DNA of 64,000 nt from assembly GCA_044368415.1 (NCBI GenBank), contig JBIPLJ010000004.1:62001-126000 (forward strand). The letters are read 5' to 3'. Below are positions 54,997 to 63,596 of the stretch, piece by piece. Position 1 is the stretch's first letter. Each line of letters begins with the position of its first letter. The position numbers and the translations under genes are program-made. Source of the stretch: UBA4615 sp044368415 (lineage in GTDB: Bacteria > Pseudomonadota > Gammaproteobacteria > Burkholderiales > Burkholderiaceae_E). A model generated the notes under the pieces. The model made no database searches. It saw only the letters and a program-made list of their open reading frames with translations, and was not told the origin of the DNA.

Positions 54997-55650
54997 GTGA
55001 CGACGTCCTGCAGCGCCTCCACGCCGCCCCGCTGGCCGGCGGCCGCGCAGCGGCTCGTGTCCGCGCTCGCCGCCCACCCCGACGCATCGGCGCGCAGCCG
55101 GCTGCTCGAGCGGGTCGCGCTGCGATTCGGTCCGGGTCGGTATCTCGGATTTGTGCAGCTGCTGTGCGCGGTCGAGCAGTTCGGTGACGCCGCGGCGCGG
55201 CGTATCGTCGCCGATGCACTCGCCGGCGCGATCGCCAGTGGCCGCGTGCCGTCAGGCACCGTGCCCGCCTGGGGCGCGGCCTCGTTCAGCCTGTCCGCAA
55301 AACCGCAGTCGGCAGGCGCGCCACCGGGAACCGGCGGGCGCCGGCTCGGTCCGATCGAGTTCGTCTGCGCAGCCCTGCTGCAGCCTGGCATCTCGCCGCC
55401 CGCCGACAATGCCGAGGCCGAGTTCGCGCTGCGCAGGCTGCTCGGGCTGCTGAACGCCTCGCCGCAGGCGGCCGCGCTCTACGCGACGCGGCTGCAGGCT
55501 CACGCCGGCGATCCGCTCGAGGGCGGACTCAGCCTGCGCACGCGCTCGATGCTGGGCGCCATAGCCACCCACTGGAAAGCGGGCGCCCTCCCCGAACGCG
55601 TCGTGCGGCGCGCGCTCGCCGCAGCCCTGGCGCCGGCGCCGGCGCACTGA
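54997..55650 (+). CDS. Hypothetical protein in the T3SS locus
   Basis: A 217-residue protein starting at a GTG, 28 bp after the previous gene. It is Ala-rich and likely helical (AAAQRLVSALAAHPDASARSRLLERVALRFG, AVEQFGDAAARRIVADALAGAIASG, EAEFALRRLLGLLNASPQAAALYATRLQAH). No known T3SS family recognised. It ends 52 bp before the convergent sctP gene, so it is the last gene of the plus-strand arm. Confidence 0.6.
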   Translation: MTTSCSASTPPRWPAAAQRLVSALAAHPDASARSRLLERVALRFGPGRYLGFVQLLCAVEQFGDAAARRIVADALAGAIASGRVPSGTVPAWGAASFSLSAKPQSAGAPPGTGGRRLGPIEFVCAALLQPGISPPADNAEAEFALRRLLGLLNASPQAAALYATRLQAHAGDPLEGGLSLRTRSMLGAIATHWKAGALPERVVRRALAAALAPAPAH

Positions 55651-55702
55651 GTCACCGTCGCGGCCACGATCGGGGCGCCTCCGCGCGGGGGTGTCGCGCC
55701 GC

Positions 55703-56560
55703 TCAGGCCAGTCGCAGTGAGCCGACGCGCAGCCCGCGCTCGCGCAGACGGTTCTCCAGCGCGCGCATCGCGCCCTGCACCAGCTCGCGGGCATCTGCGC
55801 GCGGCTGCACCGTCAGGTGCAGCGCGCCGCCTTCACGGACCAGCACGATGCGCTCCACCGGCACGGCCGAACCGGGAAATGTCAGCGTCACCGTGCGATC
55901 GGCGGCATCGGCGAGCGGCATCCGATCGATCAGCCATTGAGCGATTGCGGCGGCATCCGACGCAGGTCGCGCGGCGTCGGCGGGGGCCAACGCAGCCAGG
56001 AATTGCGCGGCCGTTCCCTGCGCGCCGTCGCCCGAGGACGACCGGCCCCGCTCCTCGTCGGCCGATACCGGCATGACCCGCCATTCCCGGCGGCCCAACG
56101 GGTCGAATGCGAGGCGGGCGGCCGGCCCGGCACCTTCGACGTCCGGGTCGGCTGCCTCCCGGTCGGCAGCGTCACCACCGCGGCCGGCCTCAGTAGGCGA
56201 CGGGTCGGTCCGGCCGCGGGCGACCCGCTCCGGATCGGTCCGTTCCGGGTCGGTCCGGAACGGGTCCGCGCGTCGCGGTTCGGCGCGCTTCGAATCTGCT
56301 CGCTCCAGCAGAGCGCGTCGTGGCTCGGGGCGCGCAGGCTCGGGGCGCGCGGGCTCGGGGCGCGCAGGCTCTGTCCCGCGCGGCTCGGCCGGGCGGGACT
56401 CGGCGCGACGGACCGACCCACCTCCGTCGTCGCGACTTTTCATTCGGGCCTCGCCCAGTCGGTCCAGGAAGGCGCGGCGCTGCAAGTCTGACACGGCCGG
56501 CATCTCAGACCGACCCGGCATCGCCCGGCGCGAACCGCCGCTGCCATCGACGCGGCTCAT
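55703..56560 (-). CDS. sctP: Type III secretion needle-length/substrate switch protein SctP (HpaP/YscP-like)
   Basis: A 285-residue protein assigned mainly by position after sctO and by its C-terminus (RTVTLTFPGSAVPVERIVLVREGGALHLTVQPRADARELVQGAMRALENRLRERGLRVGSLRL), which resembles FliK/HpaP-type switch domains. The first 150 residues are low-complexity, with PARPEPARPEPARPE from a 15-nt tandem repeat (56322-56366) and DPERTDPERV repeats, fitting a flexible ruler. The start overlaps the sctO stop by 4 bp. Confidence 0.72.
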   Translation of the reverse strand: MSRVDGSGGSRRAMPGRSEMPAVSDLQRRAFLDRLGEARMKSRDDGGGSVRRAESRPAEPRGTEPARPEPARPEPARPEPRRALLERADSKRAEPRRADPFRTDPERTDPERVARGRTDPSPTEAGRGGDAADREAADPDVEGAGPAARLAFDPLGRREWRVMPVSADEERGRSSSGDGAQGTAAQFLAALAPADAARPASDAAAIAQWLIDRMPLADAADRTVTLTFPGSAVPVERIVLVREGGALHLTVQPRADARELVQGAMRALENRLRERGLRVGSLRLA

Positions 56561-57045
56561 CGCACCCCTCCGGTTGCGCGGGATCCGGCGGCTGCATCGG
56601 CTCGCTCCTGGTAGAGCGCGTCCTCGTCGCGGTCGGCCGCGCTGCGCCGCTCGGAAACGTACCGCTGGCCGAGCACATCGAGCCGCGCCTGCTCGCGACG
56701 CCAGCCCGCGCGAGCGAGCGTCAGTGCCTGTCTGAGTCGTTCCATCTCGGTCTCCCACCAGCCCACATAGTCTCGCGCCTCGCGCACCGAGCGGACGATG
56801 TCGGTGCGCCGCGCGTGCGCGACCGCCGTCCAGCGGACACGTTCGCCCGGGCCGATGCTGCCCAGCCACTCGTCGAGCGTACGGGATGCCGCACGCCAAA
56901 CGCTCTCGATCTCGCGCGCCCGATCGTACTCGCGCTGACCCTCTTCGATCGCGTCGGCGGCGGCTCGCCAGGCCCGCTCGGCCTGGCCGGCGCGCAGACG
57001 GCGCAGCCGCAGCAGCGGCAGGTAACGTCGGGGGCGTGCGCTCAT
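56557..57045 (-). CDS. sctO: Type III secretion ATPase stalk protein SctO
   Basis: A 162-residue, highly charged helical protein (LLRLRRLRAGQAERAWRAAADAIEEGQREYDRAREIES...VRSVREARDYVGWWETEMERLRQALTLARAGWRREQARLDVLGQRYVSERRS). Long coiled coil, position between sctN and sctP and size all fit SctO (FliJ-like), which sits in the ATPase hexamer. The start overlaps the sctN stop. Confidence 0.85.
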   Translation of the reverse strand: MSARPRRYLPLLRLRRLRAGQAERAWRAAADAIEEGQREYDRAREIESVWRAASRTLDEWLGSIGPGERVRWTAVAHARRTDIVRSVREARDYVGWWETEMERLRQALTLARAGWRREQARLDVLGQRYVSERRSAADRDEDALYQERADAAAGSRATGGVR

Positions 57046-58364
57046 GCGGCGAGCTCGGCAAGTCGCCTCAGCGTCTCGGCAACGGCGCTGCCCTCGTCCG
57101 GCCGCTGCGCGACCAGCGCGCGGATCGCATCCAGCCGCTCGATCGCTGTGTCGGCGAGCGGATCGCTGCCGGACTTGTACTCGCCGACCTGCAGCAGGAA
57201 CTCGATCTCGGCGTGACGCGCGAGCAGCGCGCGCACCCGCTCGGCGTCGGCGCGGTGCCGTGGGCCGGTCACGCGGGGGAACACGCGCGATAGGCTCTCG
57301 AGCACGTCGATTGCTGGGAACTGGCCGCGCTTGGACAGTGCGCGCGACAGGATCACATGCCCGTCTAGGATCGCTCGCACCTCCTCGCCCACCGGATCGA
57401 CACTGTCCTCGTCCTCGAGCAGCACCGAGTAGAACGCCGTGATCGAGCCGCGGTGGTCGTTGCCGGCACGCTCGAAGAGTCGTGGCAGCTCGGAGAAGAC
57501 CGACGGCGGATAGCCGCGGCGAACCGCGGGCTCGCCGGCTGACAGTCCGATCTCGCGCAGCGCCCGCGCGAAACGGGTCACCGAGTCCATCATCAGCAGC
57601 ACCCGCGCGCCCTGTGCGCGGAACCCCTCGGCGATCGCGGTCGCCGCATGCGCGGCGCGCACGCGCTCCATTGCCGGTCGTTCGGACGTCGACACGACGA
57701 CCACCGACCGGCGCAGCCCCTCCTCGCCGAGCGCATCGCCGATGAACTCCCGAACCTCGCGGCCGCGTTCGCCGATCAGCGCGATCACGTTGATCTCGCT
57801 GTCGCCATGGCGGGCGAGCATGCCGAGCAGCGTGCTCTTGCCGACGCCAGCCGGCGCAAACACGCCGATCCGCTGGCCAATGCCCACGGTCACCAGCGCA
57901 TCGATCGCGCGGATGCCGGTGGCGAAGGTTCGATCCACCAGGCGGCGACGCAGCGGGTCGGGCGCAGGGGCGAACACCGGTGCGCGCGGCAGCGCGTCGG
58001 GAAGTGGCGGCCCGCCATCGATCGGCGTGCCGGTGGCATCGAGCACACGTCCGAGCAGCATCGGGCCGACCGGCACGGTCGGCATCATCGGGCCAGGCAC
58101 CACCTCGGCCGAGGTCGACACGCCATGCAGCGGCGCGAGCGGTGCGAGGATCGCAACCCCGCGCGAGACGCCGATCACCTCGGCCGGGATGCGCAGCCCC
58201 ACATCGCGGTCGACCACCTCGCACTGCTGGCCGATCCGCACCTTGAGACCGCCCACGCGCAGCGTCGCGCCCAGGGTCTCGAGCACGCGGCCGCGGCGCG
58301 GTGTGGTGTCGACCGCCCCCAGGGCGCGCAGCAGGGCTGGATCGAGCGAGGTCTGCTGCGTCAC
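57042..58364 (-). CDS. sctN: Type III secretion ATPase SctN
   Basis: A 440-residue F1-like hexameric ATPase that unfolds export substrates. P-loop APAGVGKST, Walker B VLLMMDSVTRFARALREIGL, and GRGREVREF, EPAVRRGYPPSVFSELPRLFERAG and GSITAFYSVLLEDED are highly conserved. The GTG start overlaps the sctL stop; its stop overlaps sctO. Length is normal for the family. Confidence 0.97.
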   Translation of the reverse strand: MTQQTSLDPALLRALGAVDTTPRRGRVLETLGATLRVGGLKVRIGQQCEVVDRDVGLRIPAEVIGVSRGVAILAPLAPLHGVSTSAEVVPGPMMPTVPVGPMLLGRVLDATGTPIDGGPPLPDALPRAPVFAPAPDPLRRRLVDRTFATGIRAIDALVTVGIGQRIGVFAPAGVGKSTLLGMLARHGDSEINVIALIGERGREVREFIGDALGEEGLRRSVVVVSTSERPAMERVRAAHAATAIAEGFRAQGARVLLMMDSVTRFARALREIGLSAGEPAVRRGYPPSVFSELPRLFERAGNDHRGSITAFYSVLLEDEDSVDPVGEEVRAILDGHVILSRALSKRGQFPAIDVLESLSRVFPRVTGPRHRADAERVRALLARHAEIEFLLQVGEYKSGSDPLADTAIERLDAIRALVAQRPDEGSAVAETLRRLAELAA

Positions 58365-58987
58365 GGCGCGTCCTCCGGCAGCGGCCGGGCGAGCGCCCGG
58401 CGCATGGCACCGAGCTGCACCGCGAGTCCGGCCTCGACGATACAGTCCTCGGCATCGATCTCGCAGTCGAACGGCTCGAGCGCGGGATCGGGCAGCACCT
58501 TGAGGACACGGGGTCCCGGTTGGCCGGCCGCAGGCGCCGGCAGCGCCGCGGCGACCGCAGGGTGCACGCGCAGCACGACCGGCCGCTCGGGGTCGAGACC
58601 GGCGAGCGCGTGCCGAGCCATCGCGGCGACCACCGTCACGTCGCCGAGTTCGCCAGCGATTCGGTCGATCACTGCGAGCGCGAGTTCGACGACCCGCGCT
58701 TCACGCGCTATCCGTTCGGCCCGCAACGCCGACTCGATACGCTCGAGCGCGGCGGCGATCCGTCCTTCAAACTCGCGCGTTGCGTCGTCGCGGCCCTGCG
58801 CGAACCCAGCCTCGCGCGCCGATTCGAAGCGGCTGCGGCTGCCCCGGATCAGGTCCTCGCGCAACGACTCGAGTCGACGCAAGGTGTCGATCGCATCGCC
58901 GACCGCAGGCAACGCATCGGCCGAGATCACCGGCTCTTCGAGCTCGAGCGCAAGCCCGCCGGCGCGGGCAAGTACCAGGCGGGTCAT
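58361..58987 (-). CDS. sctL: Type III secretion stator protein SctL
   Basis: A 208-residue FliH/SctL family protein regulating SctN. It has the helical middle (RDDATREFEGRIAAALERIESALRAERIAREARVVELALAVIDRIAGEL) and the C-terminal fold ending DPALEPFDCEIDAEDCIVEAGLAVQLGAMRRAL, typical of SctL. The start overlaps the sctK stop and the stop overlaps sctN. Confidence 0.9.
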   Translation of the reverse strand: MTRLVLARAGGLALELEEPVISADALPAVGDAIDTLRRLESLREDLIRGSRSRFESAREAGFAQGRDDATREFEGRIAAALERIESALRAERIAREARVVELALAVIDRIAGELGDVTVVAAMARHALAGLDPERPVVLRVHPAVAAALPAPAAGQPGPRVLKVLPDPALEPFDCEIDAEDCIVEAGLAVQLGAMRRALARPLPEDAP

Positions 58988-59547
58988 GCGCAGACTCCCG
59001 ATTCCGACGCGCCATGCTGCACCAGCATCCGCGCGAGATCCACCGTGCGACGCAGCGCAGCGGGATCGACCCCGTCGAGCACGTCAGTCGCCCCGAGTCG
59101 CCGCGCGAGTCGATGAACGAGTGCCGGCGGCAGCGGCGTGGCCCGCACCAGCACCTCGGCCCCGATTGCGCCAAGACCGGCGACCGGATCCTCCCCCCAA
59201 TGCCAGTCGTCCGGGGGCGCCGCCGACGTTCGCAACGCGGCCAGCGCGGCCAGCCGGTCGGCACCGATGCGCGCCGCCAGCGGCTGCAGCACCCGGCCGT
59301 CGACCGTGCGGCGCAGCGCCTTCGCGCAGAACACCGCGCCGGCGAGCAGCGCCAACTCGGCCCGGGCCTCGGGCCCGGCGCGCACCCAGTCGGGCAGGCG
59401 GCCGACCCAGGCGGTATCCGACAGCCGCAGCGGCGGCGCGCCGGCGCCGGCCGCCGCTTCGGCGTGCGCCAGCAGCCGCACTTCGGTGCACCAGCGCCGA
59501 CGCGCCTCGATGCCGCGGCGATCCGCGACCTCGCCCGGCCCGCTCAT
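58984..59547 (-). CDS. sctK: Type III secretion sorting-platform protein SctK
   Basis: A 187-residue protein identified by its place between sctJ and sctL and by weak similarity to SctK/HrpD-type proteins (GAVFCAKALRRTVDGRVLQPLAARIGADRLAAL; VRATPLPPALVHRLARRLGATDVLDGV). SctK connects the SctQ platform to SctD. Overlaps neighbours at both ends by 4 bp. Confidence 0.78.
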   Translation of the reverse strand: MSGPGEVADRRGIEARRRWCTEVRLLAHAEAAAGAGAPPLRLSDTAWVGRLPDWVRAGPEARAELALLAGAVFCAKALRRTVDGRVLQPLAARIGADRLAALAALRTSAAPPDDWHWGEDPVAGLGAIGAEVLVRATPLPPALVHRLARRLGATDVLDGVDPAALRRTVDLARMLVQHGASESGVCA

Positions 59548-60356
59548 CGCGATCCGATCCGTGCCGGCGGCCCCGCGCGACGCAGCCGCAGCCCACCGAC
59601 GACCGCCGCCGCCAGGAGCATCGCGGCAAGCCCGGCGGCGGTCCAGCCGAGCCAGTTCGTGTCGCCCGCCGCCGCGCGGGCTGCGACCGGCGATGCGCCA
59701 TACGCGTCCTGTGCCGGGAACAGCGTCACCGTCACGTTGTCGTAGGAAAGCCCTTCCACGCTGTTGACCACCAGCGCCTTGATCTGTCCGATGTTCCGGC
59801 TCATGTCAACTCCCGACCGGTGCTTGACCATCACCGAGGCCGACGCGGGCCGCGGCTTGTCGGCGATCGGATCGCGCTCGGGCACCGCGAGGTGGACGCG
59901 CGCGACGACCACACCGTCGATCGCCGAAAGCGTGTTCGATAACTCCTGCGACAGTCCGTAGATCAGCCGCGCGCGCTCCTCGAGCGCCGACGAGACGAAG
60001 CCTTCCTTGCGGAAGACCTGGCCGAGCGTCTCGAACTCATCGCGCGGCAGACCCGCTGCACGCAGCGTGTCGACCGACCGCGCAAAATCGCCGCGCACGA
60101 CCTCGACCGACCAGCTCGTCGAATCCCGGCTCCGCTTCTCGGCCCGGATGCCGGCCGACTGGAGTGCGGCGACCAGATCGTTGGCCTGCCGCTCGGTGAG
60201 CTTGCTGTAGAGCTCGGCCTCGTTGCAGCCGGCCAGCAGCGTCGCCGTCGCCAGCGCGGCCACGCATTGCGCGATCCGGCCCCGCGCGGTGCAGCGCCAA
60301 CCGCGCTGCGGGATGGACACGGAGACGGCGGACATCGCGGTAATCGGAGGCGTCAT
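59544..60356 (-). CDS. sctJ: Type III secretion inner-ring lipoprotein SctJ
   Basis: A 270-residue YscJ/FliF family lipoprotein. The lipobox TLLAGC places the lipid-anchored Cys near residue 44. Domain signatures are LYSKLTERQANDLVAALQSAGIRAEK, GLPRDEFETLGQVFRKEGFVSSALEERARLIYGLSQELSNTLSAIDGVVVARVHLAVPERD and the C-terminal helix LGWTAAGLAAMLLAAAVVGGL. It forms the inner-membrane ring with SctD. An ATG at 60335 is a possible later start. Confidence 0.95.
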   Translation of the reverse strand: MTPPITAMSAVSVSIPQRGWRCTARGRIAQCVAALATATLLAGCNEAELYSKLTERQANDLVAALQSAGIRAEKRSRDSTSWSVEVVRGDFARSVDTLRAAGLPRDEFETLGQVFRKEGFVSSALEERARLIYGLSQELSNTLSAIDGVVVARVHLAVPERDPIADKPRPASASVMVKHRSGVDMSRNIGQIKALVVNSVEGLSYDNVTVTLFPAQDAYGASPVAARAAAGDTNWLGWTAAGLAAMLLAAAVVGGLRLRRAGPPARIGSR

Positions 60357-60376
60357 GTTGGATCCATGTCCAGGGG

Positions 60377-61624
60377 TCAGAGGGTGAGCCGAGTGATGCG
60401 GCCGTCGCGTTCGAGTTCGACGGAGTCATCGGCGATCTGGGCGATGCGATGGCCGCTGGGCAGGAACGCGCCCTCGAAGTAGCGCGATCCGTCGACGGTC
60501 ACGATGTAGCCGCCGCGGCCGTAAATGACGCTGACGACCCGCTTGCCGGGACCGCTCGGCAGGTCGCTGGTCGCCGCGCGCCGCTCGACCTCGCCCACCT
60601 CGACGCTCAGGTCGGCGAGTCCGCGGACATCGCGTCGCACCGCGGCCTCGGCGCGAGCGCGCCGGTCGGCATCCGCCTCGTGTAGCCGCGCCCGGACGAC
60701 GCCGCGGCCGAGATGCCGCACCTCGGCGCGCACGCCGTTGAGTCGCAACACGTCGGCGACCTGCCGCGCGACCTGCTCGCCCGAGCTCACGTCGAGCTTT
60801 GCGTCGAGCCGGGCCGCACCGAGCCCGGCGGCGATCTGCGCACGGTCCTCGTCGCGATCCACCAGGCCCTCGACGCGCGGCGGGCCGGACGACTGACGCT
60901 CGATCCGCAGGTGGCCGAAGCCCTCGGCGGCGAGCCACGCCCGGACCGGCTCAGGCGCGAGCGGCGCGGCCGACGCGGCCACCGAAGATCGGCTCACCGA
61001 TCCGGACTGCCCGGCGAGCCATCCCGCGAACGCGAGCACCGGCACCGCGGCGAGCGCGACCATCACCGGCCAGGTTGAAAGGCTCGGCAGGTCCCACCGT
61101 GCGGCCAGCTCACGAAGGCTCCGCAGCCCCCACGGTGCGGCCACCTCATCGTCTTGCGCACCGGCACCAGCCGCATCGGCTCCACCCGGATCGGTGGCGG
61201 CTCGCGTCGGACTGCGCACGGCCCGGTGCGCAGCGGCGGATTCACGCGCGAGGCGCCGACAAGCCCGCCAGGCACCGGCTTCGTCGGGCCCGGCCGCGAG
61301 GATGCAGTCTCCGATCGAGAACGGCGCCCAACGCGGCAGCGAGACGCTCCGGCCGGCTTCGACCGCGACGCCGAACAGGCCGATCGAGCCCTGCTCGACT
61401 GTCACCCCCACGACGTCGTCCCGGTCCAGCGACAGGCGTGCCCGCACGCCGACGGTCGACGGATGCCGCAGCACGACGTCATTGTCGTAGCCGTGGCCGA
61501 TCCGCAGCGCGCGGTCGACGTCGAGCCGCACCCGTGCGCCGGCGCGCGGGCCGTGGACGACCTCGAGCAGCAGCTCGCCGCGCCCGGCGGTCCGCGACGG
61601 CACCTCCGCCTCATGCGTCAGCAT
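60377..61624 (-). CDS. sctD: Type III secretion inner-ring protein SctD
   Basis: A 415-residue single-pass protein with a cytoplasmic FHA-like domain (RIGHGYDNDVVLRHPSTVGVRARLSLD), a transmembrane segment near residue 185 (WPVMVALAAVPVLAFAGWLAG) and periplasmic ring-building domains (VEGLVDRDEDRAQIAAGL...QVADVLRLNGVRAEVRHLG). The ATG overlaps the sctC stop by a few bases. Placement before sctJ is standard. Confidence 0.92.
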   Translation of the reverse strand: MLTHEAEVPSRTAGRGELLLEVVHGPRAGARVRLDVDRALRIGHGYDNDVVLRHPSTVGVRARLSLDRDDVVGVTVEQGSIGLFGVAVEAGRSVSLPRWAPFSIGDCILAAGPDEAGAWRACRRLARESAAAHRAVRSPTRAATDPGGADAAGAGAQDDEVAAPWGLRSLRELAARWDLPSLSTWPVMVALAAVPVLAFAGWLAGQSGSVSRSSVAASAAPLAPEPVRAWLAAEGFGHLRIERQSSGPPRVEGLVDRDEDRAQIAAGLGAARLDAKLDVSSGEQVARQVADVLRLNGVRAEVRHLGRGVVRARLHEADADRRARAEAAVRRDVRGLADLSVEVGEVERRAATSDLPSGPGKRVVSVIYGRGGYIVTVDGSRYFEGAFLPSGHRIAQIADDSVELERDGRITRLTL

Positions 61625-63585
61625 TCCGGCTCTCCCGGACCGCCGCAGGGGACGACGATGCGCCGGCGCGGGAACGGGGCGCCCGCCGCGGAGGGCGTCG
61701 GCGCGGCCGCCTGCGCCCGAGGCGGCAGCGCGAGGCGCGCCGGTGCCGGGGGCGGCAGCGCGGACGACGCGGGCGCGGCCGGCGCGGCCGGCGCGTCGAA
61801 ACGCGGCGCGACGGTGGCCAGCGCGCGGTCGCCGGCGATCATCCGCGGCGAGATGAGGATCAGCCGCTCGATTCGCTGGCTGGTGTCGGTGTTGCTGCGG
61901 AACAGTGCGCCCAGGCCCGGCAGGTCGCCGAGCAGCGGCACCTTTTCGGTCTTGCGGTCACGAAGCTCGCGGGTCATGCCGCCGATCAGCAGGCTCTCGC
62001 CCTCGAGGATCAGCGCCTGCGTGTTGATCGTCGAGCGGTCGACGATCGGGATCGCGTCGACCGACTGGTCGGTCACGCGGCCGTCCTCGACGCTGACCAT
62101 CAGCTTGATCCGCCAGTTCTGGCCGTCGCGGAACACGTTCGGCGTGACGCGCAGCGAGGTGCCGGCCGACACGTTGAACAGGTCGACCTCCTCGCGGCCG
62201 GCGACCCGGACGTAGAAGGTCTGGTTGCTGTCGAACTGCGCCTCGACGTTCGACAGCGTGACCAGCTGCGGCCGCGAGACCACGCGAGCGGCGCCGTCGG
62301 CCGCGAGCGCGTTGATCCGCGAGATGAAGTTCGCGCCATTGCCCAGCACCGTCGAGACGAACATCCCCTGCCCGACTGGCGTGATCCGCTGGCCCGCCGT
62401 GAGCAGCAGGTCACCAGCGCTGCCGTTTCCGAACAGCACCTCGTTACGGCCGTTGACCCAGCGCCAGTTGATGCCCAGCTGCTCGAGCCGCGTGACGTTC
62501 ACATCGACGATCGTCGCCTCGACTTCGACCATCTGCGCCGATACGTCGAGTGCGGCGATCAGGCCTTCGTACATCGGCAGCCGCTCGACGAGATCGCGAA
62601 CGATCACCGAATTCGAACGCGGATCGGCCTCGATGCGCGCACCGCCGATGTTGTTGACGACGAACCGCTGCGGAATGAAGAGGGTACCGTCCGGACCGAT
62701 GCCGGCCGCGGTGCGATTCGCGCCGGCCTCCACCGGGTCGGCCGGGCGTCCCGGCTCGGCCAGGCCCGTGCCCTTCAGTTTCGGCTGGGTCGGCGGCAAC
62801 AACCGGTCGACCGCGCCGGCGCCAGCGGTGTCGTTCGACGCGAGCATCGAGCCCGGCGGCAGCTGCTGCGCGACGGTCTGGCCAAGACCGGTCGTCACGC
62901 TGCGCAGCACGCTCGCCACCCCCGGCACCACCACCTGACGGCCACCGAACACCAGCCGCGTGTCCTGCGCCCAGGCATGGCGCAGCGTGAAGACGCGAAA
63001 CCCGATCGGCCCCGTCGCCTGCCCCGAAAACGACCCCTTGGCGCGGGTCACGGCCGCCGCGGTGGAGACCCGCTGGCCATCGGCGCGCACGAGATCATCC
63101 ATCTGTTGGAGGAAGCGCGGGCCGCCGATCGCCACCAGCGTGCCCGCCTGGGTGATCCGCAGGGTGTTGCGCGTGTCCGGCAACCCGAGTTCGAACGCGC
63201 CGGACCGGATGCGCGCCGCCTGGGCCACGTCGGACGAGTAGGTCCGGGTGCCGACCTCTGACGCGGGATAGACGTGGACCGCAGCGCCGTCGTAATACGC
63301 CGCGAACGAGAAGCTGCGGGTCAGGTCGCGCAAGATCGACTGCACGCTGCCATCGAAGCGGCCGTTGACCACGCCTTGCAACGCGGGACTGACCGAGACG
63401 GGCGCGTCGATGCTCGCGTACAGGTCCTGCAGGAACGCGGCGAGTGGTTGCTCACGGGCCACCAGCGACACCCGCCTGCCTGAGCCGGGATGCTCGCCTG
63501 CGGCAGCGGGGAGCACCGGCACGAACGCGGCGCAGAGCGCGGCGACCGCGAGCAGACGGGTGGCAACGGATCGAGTCGTGGTCAT
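61618..63585 (-). CDS. sctC: Type III secretion outer-membrane secretin SctC
   Basis: A 655-residue secretin. It has a signal peptide (LLAVAALCAAFVPVLPAAAG), N0-N3 ring domains (VSLVAREQPLAAFLQDLYASIDAPVSVSP...IEADPRSNSVIVRDLVERLPMYEGLIAALD) and the secretin core (QMVEVEATIVDVNVTRLEQLGINW; VVSRPQLVTLSNVEAQFDSNQTFYVRV; LLIGGMTRELRDRKTEKVPLLGDLPGLGALFR). The C-terminal 70 residues are Ala/Pro-rich. It forms the outer-membrane pore of the injectisome. Confidence 0.96.
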   Translation of the reverse strand: MTTTRSVATRLLAVAALCAAFVPVLPAAAGEHPGSGRRVSLVAREQPLAAFLQDLYASIDAPVSVSPALQGVVNGRFDGSVQSILRDLTRSFSFAAYYDGAAVHVYPASEVGTRTYSSDVAQAARIRSGAFELGLPDTRNTLRITQAGTLVAIGGPRFLQQMDDLVRADGQRVSTAAAVTRAKGSFSGQATGPIGFRVFTLRHAWAQDTRLVFGGRQVVVPGVASVLRSVTTGLGQTVAQQLPPGSMLASNDTAGAGAVDRLLPPTQPKLKGTGLAEPGRPADPVEAGANRTAAGIGPDGTLFIPQRFVVNNIGGARIEADPRSNSVIVRDLVERLPMYEGLIAALDVSAQMVEVEATIVDVNVTRLEQLGINWRWVNGRNEVLFGNGSAGDLLLTAGQRITPVGQGMFVSTVLGNGANFISRINALAADGAARVVSRPQLVTLSNVEAQFDSNQTFYVRVAGREEVDLFNVSAGTSLRVTPNVFRDGQNWRIKLMVSVEDGRVTDQSVDAIPIVDRSTINTQALILEGESLLIGGMTRELRDRKTEKVPLLGDLPGLGALFRSNTDTSQRIERLILISPRMIAGDRALATVAPRFDAPAAPAAPASSALPPPAPARLALPPRAQAAAPTPSAAGAPFPRRRIVVPCGGPGEPEC

Positions 63586-63596
63586 CGGGTGGGCAC

